Assembly (NCBI RefSeq): GCF_029017505.1
Contig: NZ_JAQGEI010000006.1
Coordinates: forward strand, 97,478-161,477
DNA from: Sedimenticola hydrogenitrophicus
GTDB taxonomy: Bacteria > Pseudomonadota > Gammaproteobacteria > Chromatiales > Chromatiaceae
DNA length: 64,000 nt
Direction of reading: 5' to 3'
The notes beneath the pieces are model-generated. The model saw nothing but the letters and a program-made list of their open reading frames with translations, made no database searches and was not told where the DNA came from. A program made the position numbers and the translations under genes. Positions 18,050-26,671 of the stretch are shown here, piece by piece. Each line of letters opens with the position of its first letter. The stretch's first letter is position 1.

Positions 18050-19249
18050 ATGCTGGCCCGGGACTTCATCCGCCTCTCCCTGAGCTCGGTACGTTTTCAT
18101 CGTACCCGCAGTCTGCTGACCGCCCTGGGTATCGCCGTGGGTATCGCCGCGGTGGTCCTGCTCACCTCGATCGGCGAAGGGATCAACAAGTATGTACTCG
18201 CCGAGTTTACCCAGTTCGGTACCAATCTGATTGCCATCAATCCGGGTAAGTCGGCGACCTTCGGCATCTCCGGAGCGCTGATCAACAGCGTCCGCCCACT
18301 CAGCCTGGAGGATGCCGAGAGCCTCGCCCGCCTGCCCCATATCCAGGCGGTGGTGCCGATGGTGCAGGGCAATGCCGCGGTGGAATTCGACCGGCGATCC
18401 CGCCGCACCTATGTCTATGGCGTGAGCGATGCCGTACCCGACGTATGGCGGATGAAGCCGGCACTGGGCCGTTTCCTGCCGGCCGATGACCCACGTTTTG
18501 CCCGCGCCTTCGTGGTACTCGGCAGCAAGATCCGCGACGAGCTGTTCAAGCAGGAGAATCCGCTGGGCAAGCGGGTGCGCATCGGTAGCGAGAGCTTCCG
18601 GGTGATCGGCGTGATGGAATCGAAGGGCCAGCTGCTCGGCTTCGACCTGGACGACGCGGTCTATATCCCCACCCACAAGGCGATGGCCCTGTTCGACCAG
18701 GAGGGGCTGCTGGAGATCGACCTGCTCTACCGCAGCGGCGTCGACAGCGCGGTGGTCGCCGAGCAGATCAAGCAGCACCTGATCTCCCGCCACGGCAACG
18801 AGGATTTCACCATCACCACCCAGGACCAGATGCTGGAGACCCTGGGCTCGGTGCTGAATATCCTCACCCTGGCGGTCGGCGCCCTGGGCGGCATCTCGCT
18901 GCTGGTGGGCGGGGTCGGCATCCTCACCATCATGACCATTTCGGTCAACGAACGCACCGCCGAGGTAGGCCTGTTGCGGGCGCTGGGGGCACTCCGGCAA
19001 CAGATTCTCTGGCTGTTTCTGGGCGAAGCGGTGGTGTTGGCCAGTCTGGGCGGCCTGGCCGGGCTGCTGATCGGCGCCGGCGGCGCCTGGCTGCTGCATG
19101 TGGCTGTACCGGCACTGCCGACCCACACCTCCTGGGGCTACGTGCTGGCGGCCGAGGGGATTGCGGCGGTGATCGGCCTGGCGGCCGGGGTGATGCCGGC
19201 CTGGCGGGCCGCCCGTCTCGATCCCATCGAGGCGTTGCGCACCGAATAG
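18050..19249 (+). CDS. FtsX/MacB-type ABC permease 2
   Basis: A second permease of 399 residues starting at ATG 18050, one base after the stop of permease 1; longer upstream reading in this frame is the shadow of permease 1. TM1 (LLTALGIAVGIAAVVLLTSI), a periplasmic domain (about 45-270), and a C-terminal bundle with GGVGILTIMTISVNERTAEV match MacB permeases. Its ending RAARLDPIEALRTE is the family's usual C-terminus. Together with permease 1, the ATPase and HlyD this makes a complete exporter minus the outer-membrane channel. Confidence 0.9.
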   Translation: MLARDFIRLSLSSVRFHRTRSLLTALGIAVGIAAVVLLTSIGEGINKYVLAEFTQFGTNLIAINPGKSATFGISGALINSVRPLSLEDAESLARLPHIQAVVPMVQGNAAVEFDRRSRRTYVYGVSDAVPDVWRMKPALGRFLPADDPRFARAFVVLGSKIRDELFKQENPLGKRVRIGSESFRVIGVMESKGQLLGFDLDDAVYIPTHKAMALFDQEGLLEIDLLYRSGVDSAVVAEQIKQHLISRHGNEDFTITTQDQMLETLGSVLNILTLAVGALGGISLLVGGVGILTIMTISVNERTAEVGLLRALGALRQQILWLFLGEAVVLASLGGLAGLLIGAGGAWLLHVAVPALPTHTSWGYVLAAEGIAAVIGLAAGVMPAWRAARLDPIEALRTE

Positions 19250-19318
19250 TCGGGTCCGGTTGACTTCCCGGGGGATAGGGGCTAAAAACCGTTTTCTTTC
19301 TTTCCCCGGAGTGTTTTC

Positions 19319-20089
19319 GTGCCGCAGAATCCGCGCATCTGGTACCCCCTGCCCTTCCTCCTCTGCCAGGTTGCCGGCCTGCTGATCTACTCCAGTTGGC
19401 TGTTCGAGCCGACCCGCGCGCTCTGGGATGCCCTGGACAGCCGCGTGTTCTTTCTGCTCAACGGCCTGCTGGCCGAGGGGGATTGGGGACGCCTGTTTTG
19501 GGCGGCCGCCAATACCAAGACCGCCGATATTCTCACCGGCCTGGGGATGATCCTGTTCTTCTTCCTGTTCATTTTCAGCGGTCCCAAGGCGTCGCGTATC
19601 GAACGCCTGAGTATGTTCGGCGTGATGGCCGGAATGATCCTGCTAAGTCAGGATGGCGGCCTGGTGGATCTCTACAAACAGACCATTGCGGTGCAGCGGG
19701 CGAGCCCGTCACTGGTGCTGGAGCCGGTCTACCGGCTGAGTGAACTGATCCCCCAGATCAAGGCCAAGGACGCCTCCCAGGGCAGCTTTCCGGGTGATCA
19801 CGGCATCGTCACCCTGCTCTGGGTCGGTTCTATCTGGTTCTTCGCCGGCTGGCGCTGGGGAGTGGCGGCGATCCTGAGCGGCACGCTGATCCTGCTGCCA
19901 CGCATGGTGGCCGGCGCCCACTGGCTGTCGGACAACCTGGTCGGCTCCAGCCTGTTGGCGCTACTGATGGTGGCGTGGATCCTCTGCACCCCGCTCGGCT
20001 ACTACCTGCAGCGGCTCGGGGAACGAATCCTCGGTTTCATGCTGCCGGGCAGTTGGGGCACCAACCGCTTAGGGCTCACGCAAGAATAA
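19319..20089 (+). CDS. PAP2-family membrane phosphatase
   Basis: Membrane phosphatase of the phosphatidic-acid-phosphatase 2 superfamily, probably acting on lipid phosphates such as undecaprenyl or lipid A phosphates. The 256 residues contain several TM segments and the catalytic motifs KASRIERLS-adjacent region, GSFPGDHG (about 160-167) and PRMVAGAHWLSD (about 197-208), where His and Asp form the active site. GTG start with GGAG eight bases before. The last residues (GLTQE) and the TAA are supplied by the inserted repeat at 20071-20324, so the native C-terminus was altered. Expression could be linked to the upstream exporter, 69 bp away. Confidence 0.85.
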   Translation: MPQNPRIWYPLPFLLCQVAGLLIYSSWLFEPTRALWDALDSRVFFLLNGLLAEGDWGRLFWAAANTKTADILTGLGMILFFFLFIFSGPKASRIERLSMFGVMAGMILLSQDGGLVDLYKQTIAVQRASPSLVLEPVYRLSELIPQIKAKDASQGSFPGDHGIVTLLWVGSIWFFAGWRWGVAAILSGTLILLPRMVAGAHWLSDNLVGSSLLALLMVAWILCTPLGYYLQRLGERILGFMLPGSWGTNRLGLTQE

Positions 20090-20324
20090 TTTCGCAGTAC
20101 CGAGGGCGTTCCTGGGCCACGCCGGCAAGGCACGCTTTGCAGGCAAAGGTCGCTGCCGACCATTGCATCCTCGGCTCCGTAAACGGTACATCCCTGTACC
20201 ACTCCTCATGCCTCCGCGACATAAGTCCATCCATGGACAAACCTGTTCCCTTGCCCAAAAGTGTAACGCCGGCGGAGGGGTCCAGGGGCGACCGAATACC
20301 GGAACTTATTTTTGCGCGAGCCCT
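20071..20324. mobile_element. MITE-like element copy 3 between PAP2 gene and uvrB
   Basis: 254 bp with terminal inverted repeats of 19 bases, 17 matching: 20071-20089 (AGGGCTCACGCAAGAATAA) and the complement of 20306-20324 (AGGGCTCGCGCAAAAATAA). No transposase ORF. The left end encodes the last codons and stop of the PAP2 gene. The right end contributes the final A of the uvrB stop TAA. The interior shares GC-rich GGCAAGGCACG / GCAGGCAAAG motifs with copies 1 and 2 but is clearly diverged. Confidence 0.75.
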
Positions 20325-22330
20325 TAGGCCAGCAGCCCCTTCCCCTGCAGTGACTTGATCTGGTCGCGCAGCCGGGCGGCCTCCTCGAACTCCAGATCGC
20401 GGGCGTGCTGGTACATCTCTTTTTCCAGCTCCTGGATACGCTTCGCCATCTGCTTCGGCGACAAGGCAGCGTACTCCGCCGTCTCCTCGGCCACCTTGGC
20501 GAAACGTTTGGCGGACATGGGGCCGCCGACGCGCGCCCCCTCCATGATGTCGGCCACCGACTTGCGAATGCTCTGGGGGGTGATGCCGTGGGCGATATTG
20601 TGGGCGACCTGCTTCTCGCGTCGCCGGTCGGTCTCATCGATCGCACGCTGCATTGAGCCAGTCACCCGGTCGGCATAGAGAATCGCCTTGCCGTTGATAT
20701 TGCGCGCGGCCCGGCCGATGGTCTGGATCAGCGCCCCTTCAGAACGCAGGAAGCCCTCCTTGTCCGCATCCAGGATCGCCACCAGGGAGACTTCCGGCAT
20801 GTCCAGTCCCTCGCGCAGCAGGTTGATCCCCACCAGGACATCGAACTCGCCCAGGCGCAGATCACGAATGATCTCCACCCGCTCCACCGTCTCGATATCC
20901 GAGTGCAGATAGCGCACCCGGATGCCGTGGTCATTCAGATAGTCGGTCAGATCCTCCGCCATGCGCTTGGTCAGAGTGGTGACCAGCACCCGCTCCTTTA
21001 CGGCAACACGCAGATTGATCTCCGAGAGCAGATCATCCACCTGGGTGCCGGCGGGACGTACCTCCAGCTCCGGGTCCACCAGCCCGGTGGGGCGCACCAC
21101 CTGCTCGATCACCGCGCCGGAATGCTCCAGTTCGTAGGCGCGCGGGGTGGCGGAGACATAGATGGTCTGGGGCGAGCGCTGCTCGAACTCCTCGAAACGC
21201 AGCGGCCGGTTGTCCAGAGCCGAGGGCAGGCGGAAACCGTACTCCACCAGGGTCTCCTTGCGTGAGCGGTCACCACGGAACATGCCGCCCACCTGGGGGA
21301 TGGAGACATGGCTCTCATCCACCACCAGCAGGGCGCTCTCCGGCAGGTAGTCAAACAGGGTTGGGGGTGCCTCGCCCGCCTGGCGCCCGGAGAGGTAGCG
21401 GGAGTAGTTCTCGATGCCGGAACAGTAGCCCAGTTCCAGGATCATCTCGATATCGAAGCGGGTGCGCTGCTCGAGGCGCTGCGCCTCCACCAGCTTGTTG
21501 GCCTCACGCAGCTGCTCCAGGCGCTCCTTCAGCTCGACCTTGATCTGCTCCACCGCGGCCAGCAGGGTCTCGCGCGGGGTGACGTAGTGGGACTTGGGAT
21601 AGATGGTGTAGCGCGGCACCTTGCGCAGGATCTCGCCGGTGAGCGGATCGAACAGGGCGATCGACTCTACCTCACCGTCAAACAGCTCCAGCCGCACCGC
21701 CTCCCCGTCCGACTCGGCCGGATAGATATCGATCAGCTCACCGCGAACCCGGTAGGTGGCGCGGTGCAGTTCCACATCGTTGCGGGTGTACTGCAGCTCG
21801 GCCAGGCGGCGCAGAATGGCGCGCTGATCCAGCACATCACCACGCACCAGGTGTAGCACCATGCTGAGATAGGAACGCGGATCACCCAGGCCGTAGATAC
21901 AGGAGACGGTGGTGACAATGATGGTGTCCGGCCGCTCCAGCAGCGCCTTGGTGGCGGAGAGCCGCATCTGCTCGATATGCTCGTTGATCGAGGCGTCCTT
22001 CTCGATGAAGGTGTCCGAGGAGGGAACGTAGGCCTCCGGCTGGTAATAGTCGTAATAGGAGACGAAGTACTCCACCGAATTGTGCGGAAAAAACTCCTTC
22101 ATCTCGCCATACAGCTGCGCCGCCAGGGTCTTGTTGTGCACCAGCACCAGGGTGGGCCGCTGCAGCTCCTGAACCACGTTGGCGATGGTGAAGGTCTTGC
22201 CCGAACCGGTCACCCCCAGCAGGGTCAGCCCCGCCTCGCCATCCCGCAGCCCCTCAATCAGCCGGCGGATCGCCTCCGGCTGATCACCGGCCGGCGAGAA
22301 ATCGGATACTAGTTGGAAGCTCTTGGTCAT
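20324..22330 (-). CDS. uvrB: Excinuclease ABC subunit B
   Basis: Damage-verifying helicase-like subunit of nucleotide excision repair. The 668 residues show Walker [17 protein letters not shown], the beta-hairpin region [29 protein letters not shown] (motif II), helicase motifs V and VI (IGRAARN) and the C-terminal UVR domain that binds UvrC ([20 protein letters not shown]). I use the ATG at 22328-22330 ([11 protein letters not shown]); an upstream TTG would add 12 unlikely residues. Its stop codon is formed at the junction with the small inserted element. Confidence 0.97.
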   Translation of the reverse strand: MTKSFQLVSDFSPAGDQPEAIRRLIEGLRDGEAGLTLLGVTGSGKTFTIANVVQELQRPTLVLVHNKTLAAQLYGEMKEFFPHNSVEYFVSYYDYYQPEAYVPSSDTFIEKDASINEHIEQMRLSATKALLERPDTIIVTTVSCIYGLGDPRSYLSMVLHLVRGDVLDQRAILRRLAELQYTRNDVELHRATYRVRGELIDIYPAESDGEAVRLELFDGEVESIALFDPLTGEILRKVPRYTIYPKSHYVTPRETLLAAVEQIKVELKERLEQLREANKLVEAQRLEQRTRFDIEMILELGYCSGIENYSRYLSGRQAGEAPPTLFDYLPESALLVVDESHVSIPQVGGMFRGDRSRKETLVEYGFRLPSALDNRPLRFEEFEQRSPQTIYVSATPRAYELEHSGAVIEQVVRPTGLVDPELEVRPAGTQVDDLLSEINLRVAVKERVLVTTLTKRMAEDLTDYLNDHGIRVRYLHSDIETVERVEIIRDLRLGEFDVLVGINLLREGLDMPEVSLVAILDADKEGFLRSEGALIQTIGRAARNINGKAILYADRVTGSMQRAIDETDRRREKQVAHNIAHGITPQSIRKSVADIMEGARVGGPMSAKRFAKVAEETAEYAALSPKQMAKRIQELEKEMYQHARDLEFEEAARLRDQIKSLQGKGLLA

Positions 22331-22453
22331 ATCAATCGGAAAATTCCTACGGGGGGTTCGCGACAATCCTATCCTGAGCCGCTGCCGGTCACGCTAGATT
22401 TCACCCTTGGGGTACAAAGGAATTGTGCCACAACCAGACAAAGGAGTGTCATC

Positions 22454-23011
22454 GTGAAATCTCATGTTATTGGGAGCATAACCCATGGTAAGGGGGTAAC
22501 CCTGCTGGAGCTGTTGACCACTCTGGCCATCGGCAGCATCACCCTCTCCCTGGCCGTACCCGCCATGGCCACCCTCACCGGCAACAACGCCCGCACCGGC
22601 TCAATCAACACCTTGGTCAGCCATATCCAGCTGGCCCGCAGCGAGGCGATAACCCGTGCCAGGCGCACCATACTCTGTCCCAGCCTGGACGGACAGACCT
22701 GCTATGACAGCACCACCTGGAATCAGGGCTATATCCTGGTCGAGGACAGCAACAATAACAAAATGGTTGACCCCGGTGACCAGCTGCTGCGGGTATTTCA
22801 GGGTCTGGACCAGCGAATTACGATCCACTCTACGGTCAATCGCAAGCGCATCCTCTTCAACTCGCTGGGTATGTCACCCGGCTACAATCTGACGCTCAGT
22901 TTCTGCGATCAACAGCAAATAGCCGAACCGAAGGCGGTGATCGTCTCCAACACCGGCCGTCCACGCCTGTCAAAGACCAAACCCGATGGCTCACCGATCG
23001 ACTGCCCGTGA
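22454..23011 (+). CDS. FimT/GspH-type pseudopilin
   Basis: Minor pseudopilin of a type IV pilus or type II secretion apparatus, 185 residues. The prepilin signal GKG|VTLLELLTTLAIGSITL has the cleaved Gly and the conserved Glu at mature position 5, followed by a hydrophobic helix and a GspH/FimT-type globular domain with Cys residues near the end (FCDQQ, DCP). GTG start chosen because AAGGAG lies about seven bases upstream; the reading frame is open further back without support. It is an orphan here: no pilus genes adjoin it. Confidence 0.85.
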   Translation: MKSHVIGSITHGKGVTLLELLTTLAIGSITLSLAVPAMATLTGNNARTGSINTLVSHIQLARSEAITRARRTILCPSLDGQTCYDSTTWNQGYILVEDSNNNKMVDPGDQLLRVFQGLDQRITIHSTVNRKRILFNSLGMSPGYNLTLSFCDQQQIAEPKAVIVSNTGRPRLSKTKPDGSPIDCP

Positions 23012-23087
23012 GGGCGGAACCCGATCAGGTCAGAACAGGGGGCAATTACGACCCGCGGGGCGGAAGAAAACTTTTTCCCCCGCACCC

Positions 23088-23116
23088 TTGACCACACCGG
23101 GATAGCTGATTAGTAT
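23088..23116 (+). promoter_or_regulatory. Promoter of tRNA-Asn
   Basis: TTGACC at 23088-23093, 17-bp spacer, TAGTAT at 23111-23116, then ACGCGCC before the tRNA. The -10 is identical to that of tRNA-Pro. Confidence 0.82.
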
Positions 23117-23132
23117 ACGCGCCTCGACACAT

Positions 23133-23208
23133 TCCTCGGTAGCTCAGTTGGTAGAGCGGGTGACTGTTAATCACTAGGTCGGCGGTTCGAGCCCGTCCCG
23201 AGGAGCCA
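23133..23208 (+). tRNA. tRNA-Asn (GTT)
   Basis: 76-nt cloverleaf: acceptor TCCTCGG/CCGAGGA, D-arm TAGCTCAGTTGGTAGAGC, anticodon loop CTGTTAA (anticodon GTT), T-arm GGTTCGAGCCC and encoded CCA. Sequence downstream to about 24.1 kb (gene fragment, HigBA) resembles cargo at a tRNA insertion site. Confidence 0.97.
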
Positions 23209-23215
23209 TACAATC

Positions 23216-23252
23216 AACGGCTTACGTTCACCCGACGTAAGCCGTTTTTCTT
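23216..23252 (+). terminator. Terminator after tRNA-Asn
   Basis: AACGGCTTACGT (23216-23227), 7-base loop, ACGTAAGCCGTT (23235-23246), then TTTCTTT. Twelve-base perfect stem directly after the tRNA. Confidence 0.92.
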
Positions 23253-23478
23253 TGTGTCCCAGTTATGTCCCACCGCTGAACTGATCCGCTCCCGGAATCT
23301 CACTCGTAAAACAGCCCGATACCATTTCAGCCCTGAACCATTCAAAAGCTGGTTGAGGAACCGGAAAGCCAAAATACCGAAATCCCGGTATTTACAGCCA
23401 AAGACCAAAACGGCGGTATCTTCGCCCACGAGTTGTCGGCGGTGATCGGGTGAGGAAAGATCCCTCTCCACCTTGATA

Positions 23479-23501
23479 AGTGTATCGTGTCGCGATACAC
23501 T
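23479..23501 (+). promoter_or_regulatory. Palindromic operator of higBA
   Basis: AGTGTATCG and CGATACACT form a perfect 9-bp inverted repeat with a 5-bp spacer, ending five bases before the higB ATG. This is where HigA-type antitoxins bind to repress their own operon. The assignment rests on position and symmetry. Confidence 0.75.
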
Positions 23502-23506
23502 AAACC

Positions 23507-23785
23507 ATGATTAAGAGTTGGCAGCATAAAGGAATTAAGCGGTTCTTCGAAACCGGGTCCAAACAGGGAATACAGGCCAGCCATGCCGACAAGCTGAGTC
23601 GCCAATTAGCTAAACTTGATGAGGCAACTACCCCGGAAGATATGAATATCATCGGTTGGGGGCTTCACCCGCTGAAAGGAGATTTAGCTGGCCATTTTTC
23701 AGTGAAGGTTAACGGGAATTGGCGATTAACCTTTACGTTTGAAAGCGGCGATGCAGTTCTGGTGGATTATCAGGACTACCATTGA
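23507..23785 (+). CDS. higB: HigB-family toxin (RelE-like mRNA interferase)
   Basis: Ribosome-dependent mRNA endonuclease toxin of 92 residues. It has the HigB pattern KSWQHKGIKRFFETGSKQGI, HADKLSRQLAKLDEAT, WGLHPLKGDLAGHFSVKVNG and NWRLTFTFE, including the basic and aromatic residues near the C-terminus (DAVLVDYQDYH). Toxin precedes antitoxin, as is usual for higBA. The ATG lies directly after a palindromic operator, and higA follows after 12 bp. Confidence 0.93.
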   Translation: MIKSWQHKGIKRFFETGSKQGIQASHADKLSRQLAKLDEATTPEDMNIIGWGLHPLKGDLAGHFSVKVNGNWRLTFTFESGDAVLVDYQDYH

Positions 23786-23797
23786 GAAGAGGCAATT

Positions 23798-24076
23798 ATG
23801 AGTAATATGTTCAACCCCCCACATCCCGGCTCGATCTTAAGAGAAGACGTCCTGCCTGCAATGGCAATCAGTGTTACCGAAGCCGCCAAGCGGCTGGGCG
23901 TAAGCCGTGTTACTCTGTCTCGCGTGCTTAATGAAAAGGCAGCAATCTCTCCAGAAATGGCACTGAAGATCGAAGATTGGCTGGGTGTCAATAATGGCGG
24001 TCGCGCTGAGACTTGGTCCGGCATGCAGCTTAAACACGATATGTGGCACGCCAGGCAGAAGCACCAGGCGGCTTAG
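23798..24076 (+). CDS. higA: HigA-family antitoxin
   Basis: Antitoxin and autorepressor of 92 residues. PPHPGSILREDVLPAMAISV and TEAAKRLGVSRVTLSRVLNE form the XRE-type helix-turn-helix characteristic of HigA/VapI proteins; KAAISPEMALKIEDWLG follows. The C-terminus (MQLKHDMWHARQKH) matches the family. It should neutralise HigB and bind the palindrome at 23479-23501. Confidence 0.93.
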   Translation: MSNMFNPPHPGSILREDVLPAMAISVTEAAKRLGVSRVTLSRVLNEKAAISPEMALKIEDWLGVNNGGRAETWSGMQLKHDMWHARQKHQAA

Positions 24077-24174
24077 ATTATGACCCCGGTTGCAATGCGA
24101 TTGGCTGCATCCCCCCGGTGTCAGAATAGTTGCCGTGTGAATGGACCCTGTAAAACCGTGCAAAGGAGCAGAAA

Positions 24175-25062
24175 ATGCCCAGCCTATCGCTGTTGCAAAC
24201 ATTTTTTCGCGAAGTAATTACCCGGGAACGCAGTAAGCGTGTTACCGAACCGAACCTGGTGATGGATGACCCGGACAAGGTGGCGGCCTATACCCGGGCG
24301 GGGCGGGAAGATGGTGTGATGGCCCCGGTCTACCTCTTCCACTGTGCCCAAATCTGCGAAGTGATCAAACCCGGAGACACGGTGGTGGACCTGGGGTGCG
24401 GCCCCGCGACTCAACTGGCCATGGTGGCCAGGCTCAACCCCGATGCGACCGTGATAGGGATCGACCTTTCGGATGAGATGCTCCATAGAGCCCGTGACTA
24501 TGTTGGAGGCCAGTCATTGCGCAACGTGGAATTCCAGGCGGGCGATATTTCGAATCTCGCCATGTTTCCCGATGCGTCCGTCGATGCCCTGTATTCCACC
24601 GTGGCGCTTCACCACCTGCCGGATTTCGCGACGCTGGAGAAAACCTTTTCGGAAATCAGCCGGGTGTTAAAGCCCGGCGGCGGTTTATATGTTGTCGATT
24701 TCGGCCACTTGAAGTCAGAAAAATCCATCGCCTATTTCGCCCACCAATACGCCAGACAGCAACCCGAGCTGTTTACCCTGGATTACTTGTATTCCTTGCG
24801 CGCCGCTTTTTCCAGGGATGATTTTGTCGCGCTCACCAAAAAATATTTTGGTGAGCGAATGGCGGTCAAGTCGACTTTTCTAATGCCCTATATGGTCGCG
24901 GTAAAGAGCCCTCCCCGGGCCGACCTGAATAATACCTTGTTAAAAGGGGAGCTTAAAAACCTGTACAACCGGTTGCCGGGCTACCACAAAAAGGATTTGT
25001 CGGATCTTACATTGTTCTTTCGGTTGGGGGGATTGCAAAGTCAATATTTGAGCCACCTCTGA
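24175..25062 (+). CDS. Class I SAM-dependent methyltransferase
   Basis: Methyltransferase of 295 residues, substrate unknown. Motif I VVDLGCGPATQLAMVARLNP and the acidic loop GIDLSDEM bind SAM; FQAGDIS, LYSTVALHHL and VLKPGGGLYVVDFG are motifs II-IV of the UbiE-type fold. AGGAG eight bases before the ATG. The N-terminal 60 residues lack similarity I recognise. It is the first gene of the accessory stretch leading into the PEP-CTERM genes but is 270 bp from the next gene, so probably a separate unit. Confidence 0.8.
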   Translation: MPSLSLLQTFFREVITRERSKRVTEPNLVMDDPDKVAAYTRAGREDGVMAPVYLFHCAQICEVIKPGDTVVDLGCGPATQLAMVARLNPDATVIGIDLSDEMLHRARDYVGGQSLRNVEFQAGDISNLAMFPDASVDALYSTVALHHLPDFATLEKTFSEISRVLKPGGGLYVVDFGHLKSEKSIAYFAHQYARQQPELFTLDYLYSLRAAFSRDDFVALTKKYFGERMAVKSTFLMPYMVAVKSPPRADLNNTLLKGELKNLYNRLPGYHKKDLSDLTLFFRLGGLQSQYLSHL

Positions 25063-25261
25063 GCTGGGACCTACCCCATCAAATGACCGCCTCCCTTCGT
25101 TCTCACGCTACCGCGTGGGAATGAATAACCTTCGAGCAGGGAACTTAGACCATCAATGGCCGCCGGCAGGTGTCCGTTTTTTTTACAAATCCAGCGACAC
25201 CAAGATGGTTTAAAGCGTTGGTGGATATCTAAGTTACGGATGCACAAAAGAAAAAAAACAT

Positions 25262-25276
25262 TGGCGCATTGCTTGC
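25262..25276 (+). promoter_or_regulatory. Sigma-54 (-24/-12) promoter candidate for PEP-CTERM gene 1
   Basis: TGGC at 25262-25265, seven bases, TTGC at 25273-25276: exact -24/-12 spacing and both invariant dinucleotides (GG, GC). It lies 57 bp before the ATG at 25334. The paralogous gene on the opposite strand has a matching site at a similar distance. No other promoter is evident in the 270-bp spacer. Confidence 0.7.
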
Positions 25277-25333
25277 TTTGTTTAAGTTGGCGGAACTGGT
25301 TAATAACGATTCATTATTTCTTGGGTGACTAAA

Positions 25334-26479
25334 ATGGATACTTCAAGGCTTGTGAAAGTTTTAGTGGGCCTGGCCTTTACGTCGGTGGCGAGCGGGGCGC
25401 TGGCACTGGACTTCGAGGCTGACGGCATCCCCTATGTACAATACGGTGATGGTCAGTCGTACTCCCTGCCCATCTCTCAATTTATCGATGGCTGTGAGGG
25501 ACCTGGCTGCGATTACTACGTGAAATCGACGCCGGGTGAAATCAAGGATCTGACGGTGCTGGGGACCGGAAGCAGTGGTGTGCCTGTAACCACCAACACT
25601 ACCGGCATGGATGGCGCCTATGAGACGCCTTCCGGGGTCTCCGGGGAGGCTTTTTTCAGCACCCCGACCTTTACCGACCCCGATGACGCCAACGACGACA
25701 ACGTCAACAACGATTATGCGCAAAGCTGGGACGCGTCCCTGACGTCGCTGCAGAGTTTCCTGAATGGCGAGGAGATGATCTTTTTCTTCAACAACAATCA
25801 GCAGAACAGCTTGGGTGCGGCCGCTCAAACCCTGGCCGCCTGGGCACAACTGTGGATTACCGATGACCTCGGCAACCTGGTTGGGGAGGTCTACGAGTTT
25901 ACCAACAATAACGAACCCTACAACCTGGTTTCCCAGGGCGGTGGCGGTGTAGTGAACGGGGATGTAACCACTTATAGTTCAGGTGTTCTCGACCCGTTAA
26001 CCAACAACCCGGATGGCGACGGCACGGACGGCGATACCGACTATGTGCTCTCCGGCGGCCAAATCTGCCTGTCGAACGCGTTTTTGCCGGTACCCTGCGA
26101 TGGTAGCGAAGCCTTTGGTCCGTTCAACCACAACCTGGGCGCCGACGAAGTTGCCTATGCCATTATCTTCCCGGAATTGAATGACGCCCTCGCGGGTCTC
26201 TTCGCTGGCGGGCTGGATTTGAGCGACTACACCCTGCATGTGGATTTCCGCCTCGGGTGCGACCCATTTCTGTACAATGATGATGGGACTGGGGATATCT
26301 GTACGGGCAGCACGCTTGGATTCGGCAAGAGCCTGAACAATGGTTTCGAGCAACTGTTCATAGGTACGAGGGAAACGGTAACCCAGGTACCGGAGCCGGG
26401 CTCCCTGGCCCTGGTCGCCCTTGGTCTGCTGGGGTTCGGACTCTTCGGACGGAGATCAAGGAGGGTCGCCGACGCATAA
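25334..26479 (+). CDS. PEP-CTERM sorting-signal protein 1
   Basis: Secreted protein of 381 residues, presumably processed by an exosortase. Signal peptide about 1-26 (VLVGLAFTSVASGALA), a Thr/Asn/Asp-rich exported body, and a PEP-CTERM tail: VPEPGSLALVALGLLGFGLF followed by RRSRR. It shares blocks with the gene at 29833-31056: YGDGQSYSLPI, STPGEIKDL, TPSGVSGE, FFFNNNQ, QTLAAWAQLWITDD, NHNLGADEVAYAIIFPELND and NGFEQLFIGT. The body family is unknown to me. Two Cys pairs are visible (CEGPGC, CDPF...DIC). ATG at 25334 preferred; a GTG three codons earlier is possible. A terminator follows. Confidence 0.85.
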   Translation: MDTSRLVKVLVGLAFTSVASGALALDFEADGIPYVQYGDGQSYSLPISQFIDGCEGPGCDYYVKSTPGEIKDLTVLGTGSSGVPVTTNTTGMDGAYETPSGVSGEAFFSTPTFTDPDDANDDNVNNDYAQSWDASLTSLQSFLNGEEMIFFFNNNQQNSLGAAAQTLAAWAQLWITDDLGNLVGEVYEFTNNNEPYNLVSQGGGGVVNGDVTTYSSGVLDPLTNNPDGDGTDGDTDYVLSGGQICLSNAFLPVPCDGSEAFGPFNHNLGADEVAYAIIFPELNDALAGLFAGGLDLSDYTLHVDFRLGCDPFLYNDDGTGDICTGSTLGFGKSLNNGFEQLFIGTRETVTQVPEPGSLALVALGLLGFGLFGRRSRRVADA

Positions 26480-26515
26480 TACGCATAATACCGATAGCGA
26501 ACGCCGCTAAACCTC

Positions 26516-26554
26516 GAGGAGCCGCGATCACAGCATCGCGGCTCCTGTTTGTTA
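26516..26554 (+). terminator. Terminator after PEP-CTERM gene 1
   Basis: AGGAGCCGCGAT, loop CACAGC, ATCGCGGCTCCT, then GTTTGTTAT. The perfect 12-bp stem begins 36 bp after the stop codon, which separates this gene from prsT transcriptionally. Confidence 0.85.
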
Positions 26555-26671
26555 TCGCATCCCCACAGATACGGTCTATTCCCAACGAAGCGTAATGCAG
26601 TGTTGTATACTCGATCGAAACGGTGAAATTACTTGATAAACTAGCAATTCATACCGGGGGTTGTTCAGGTC

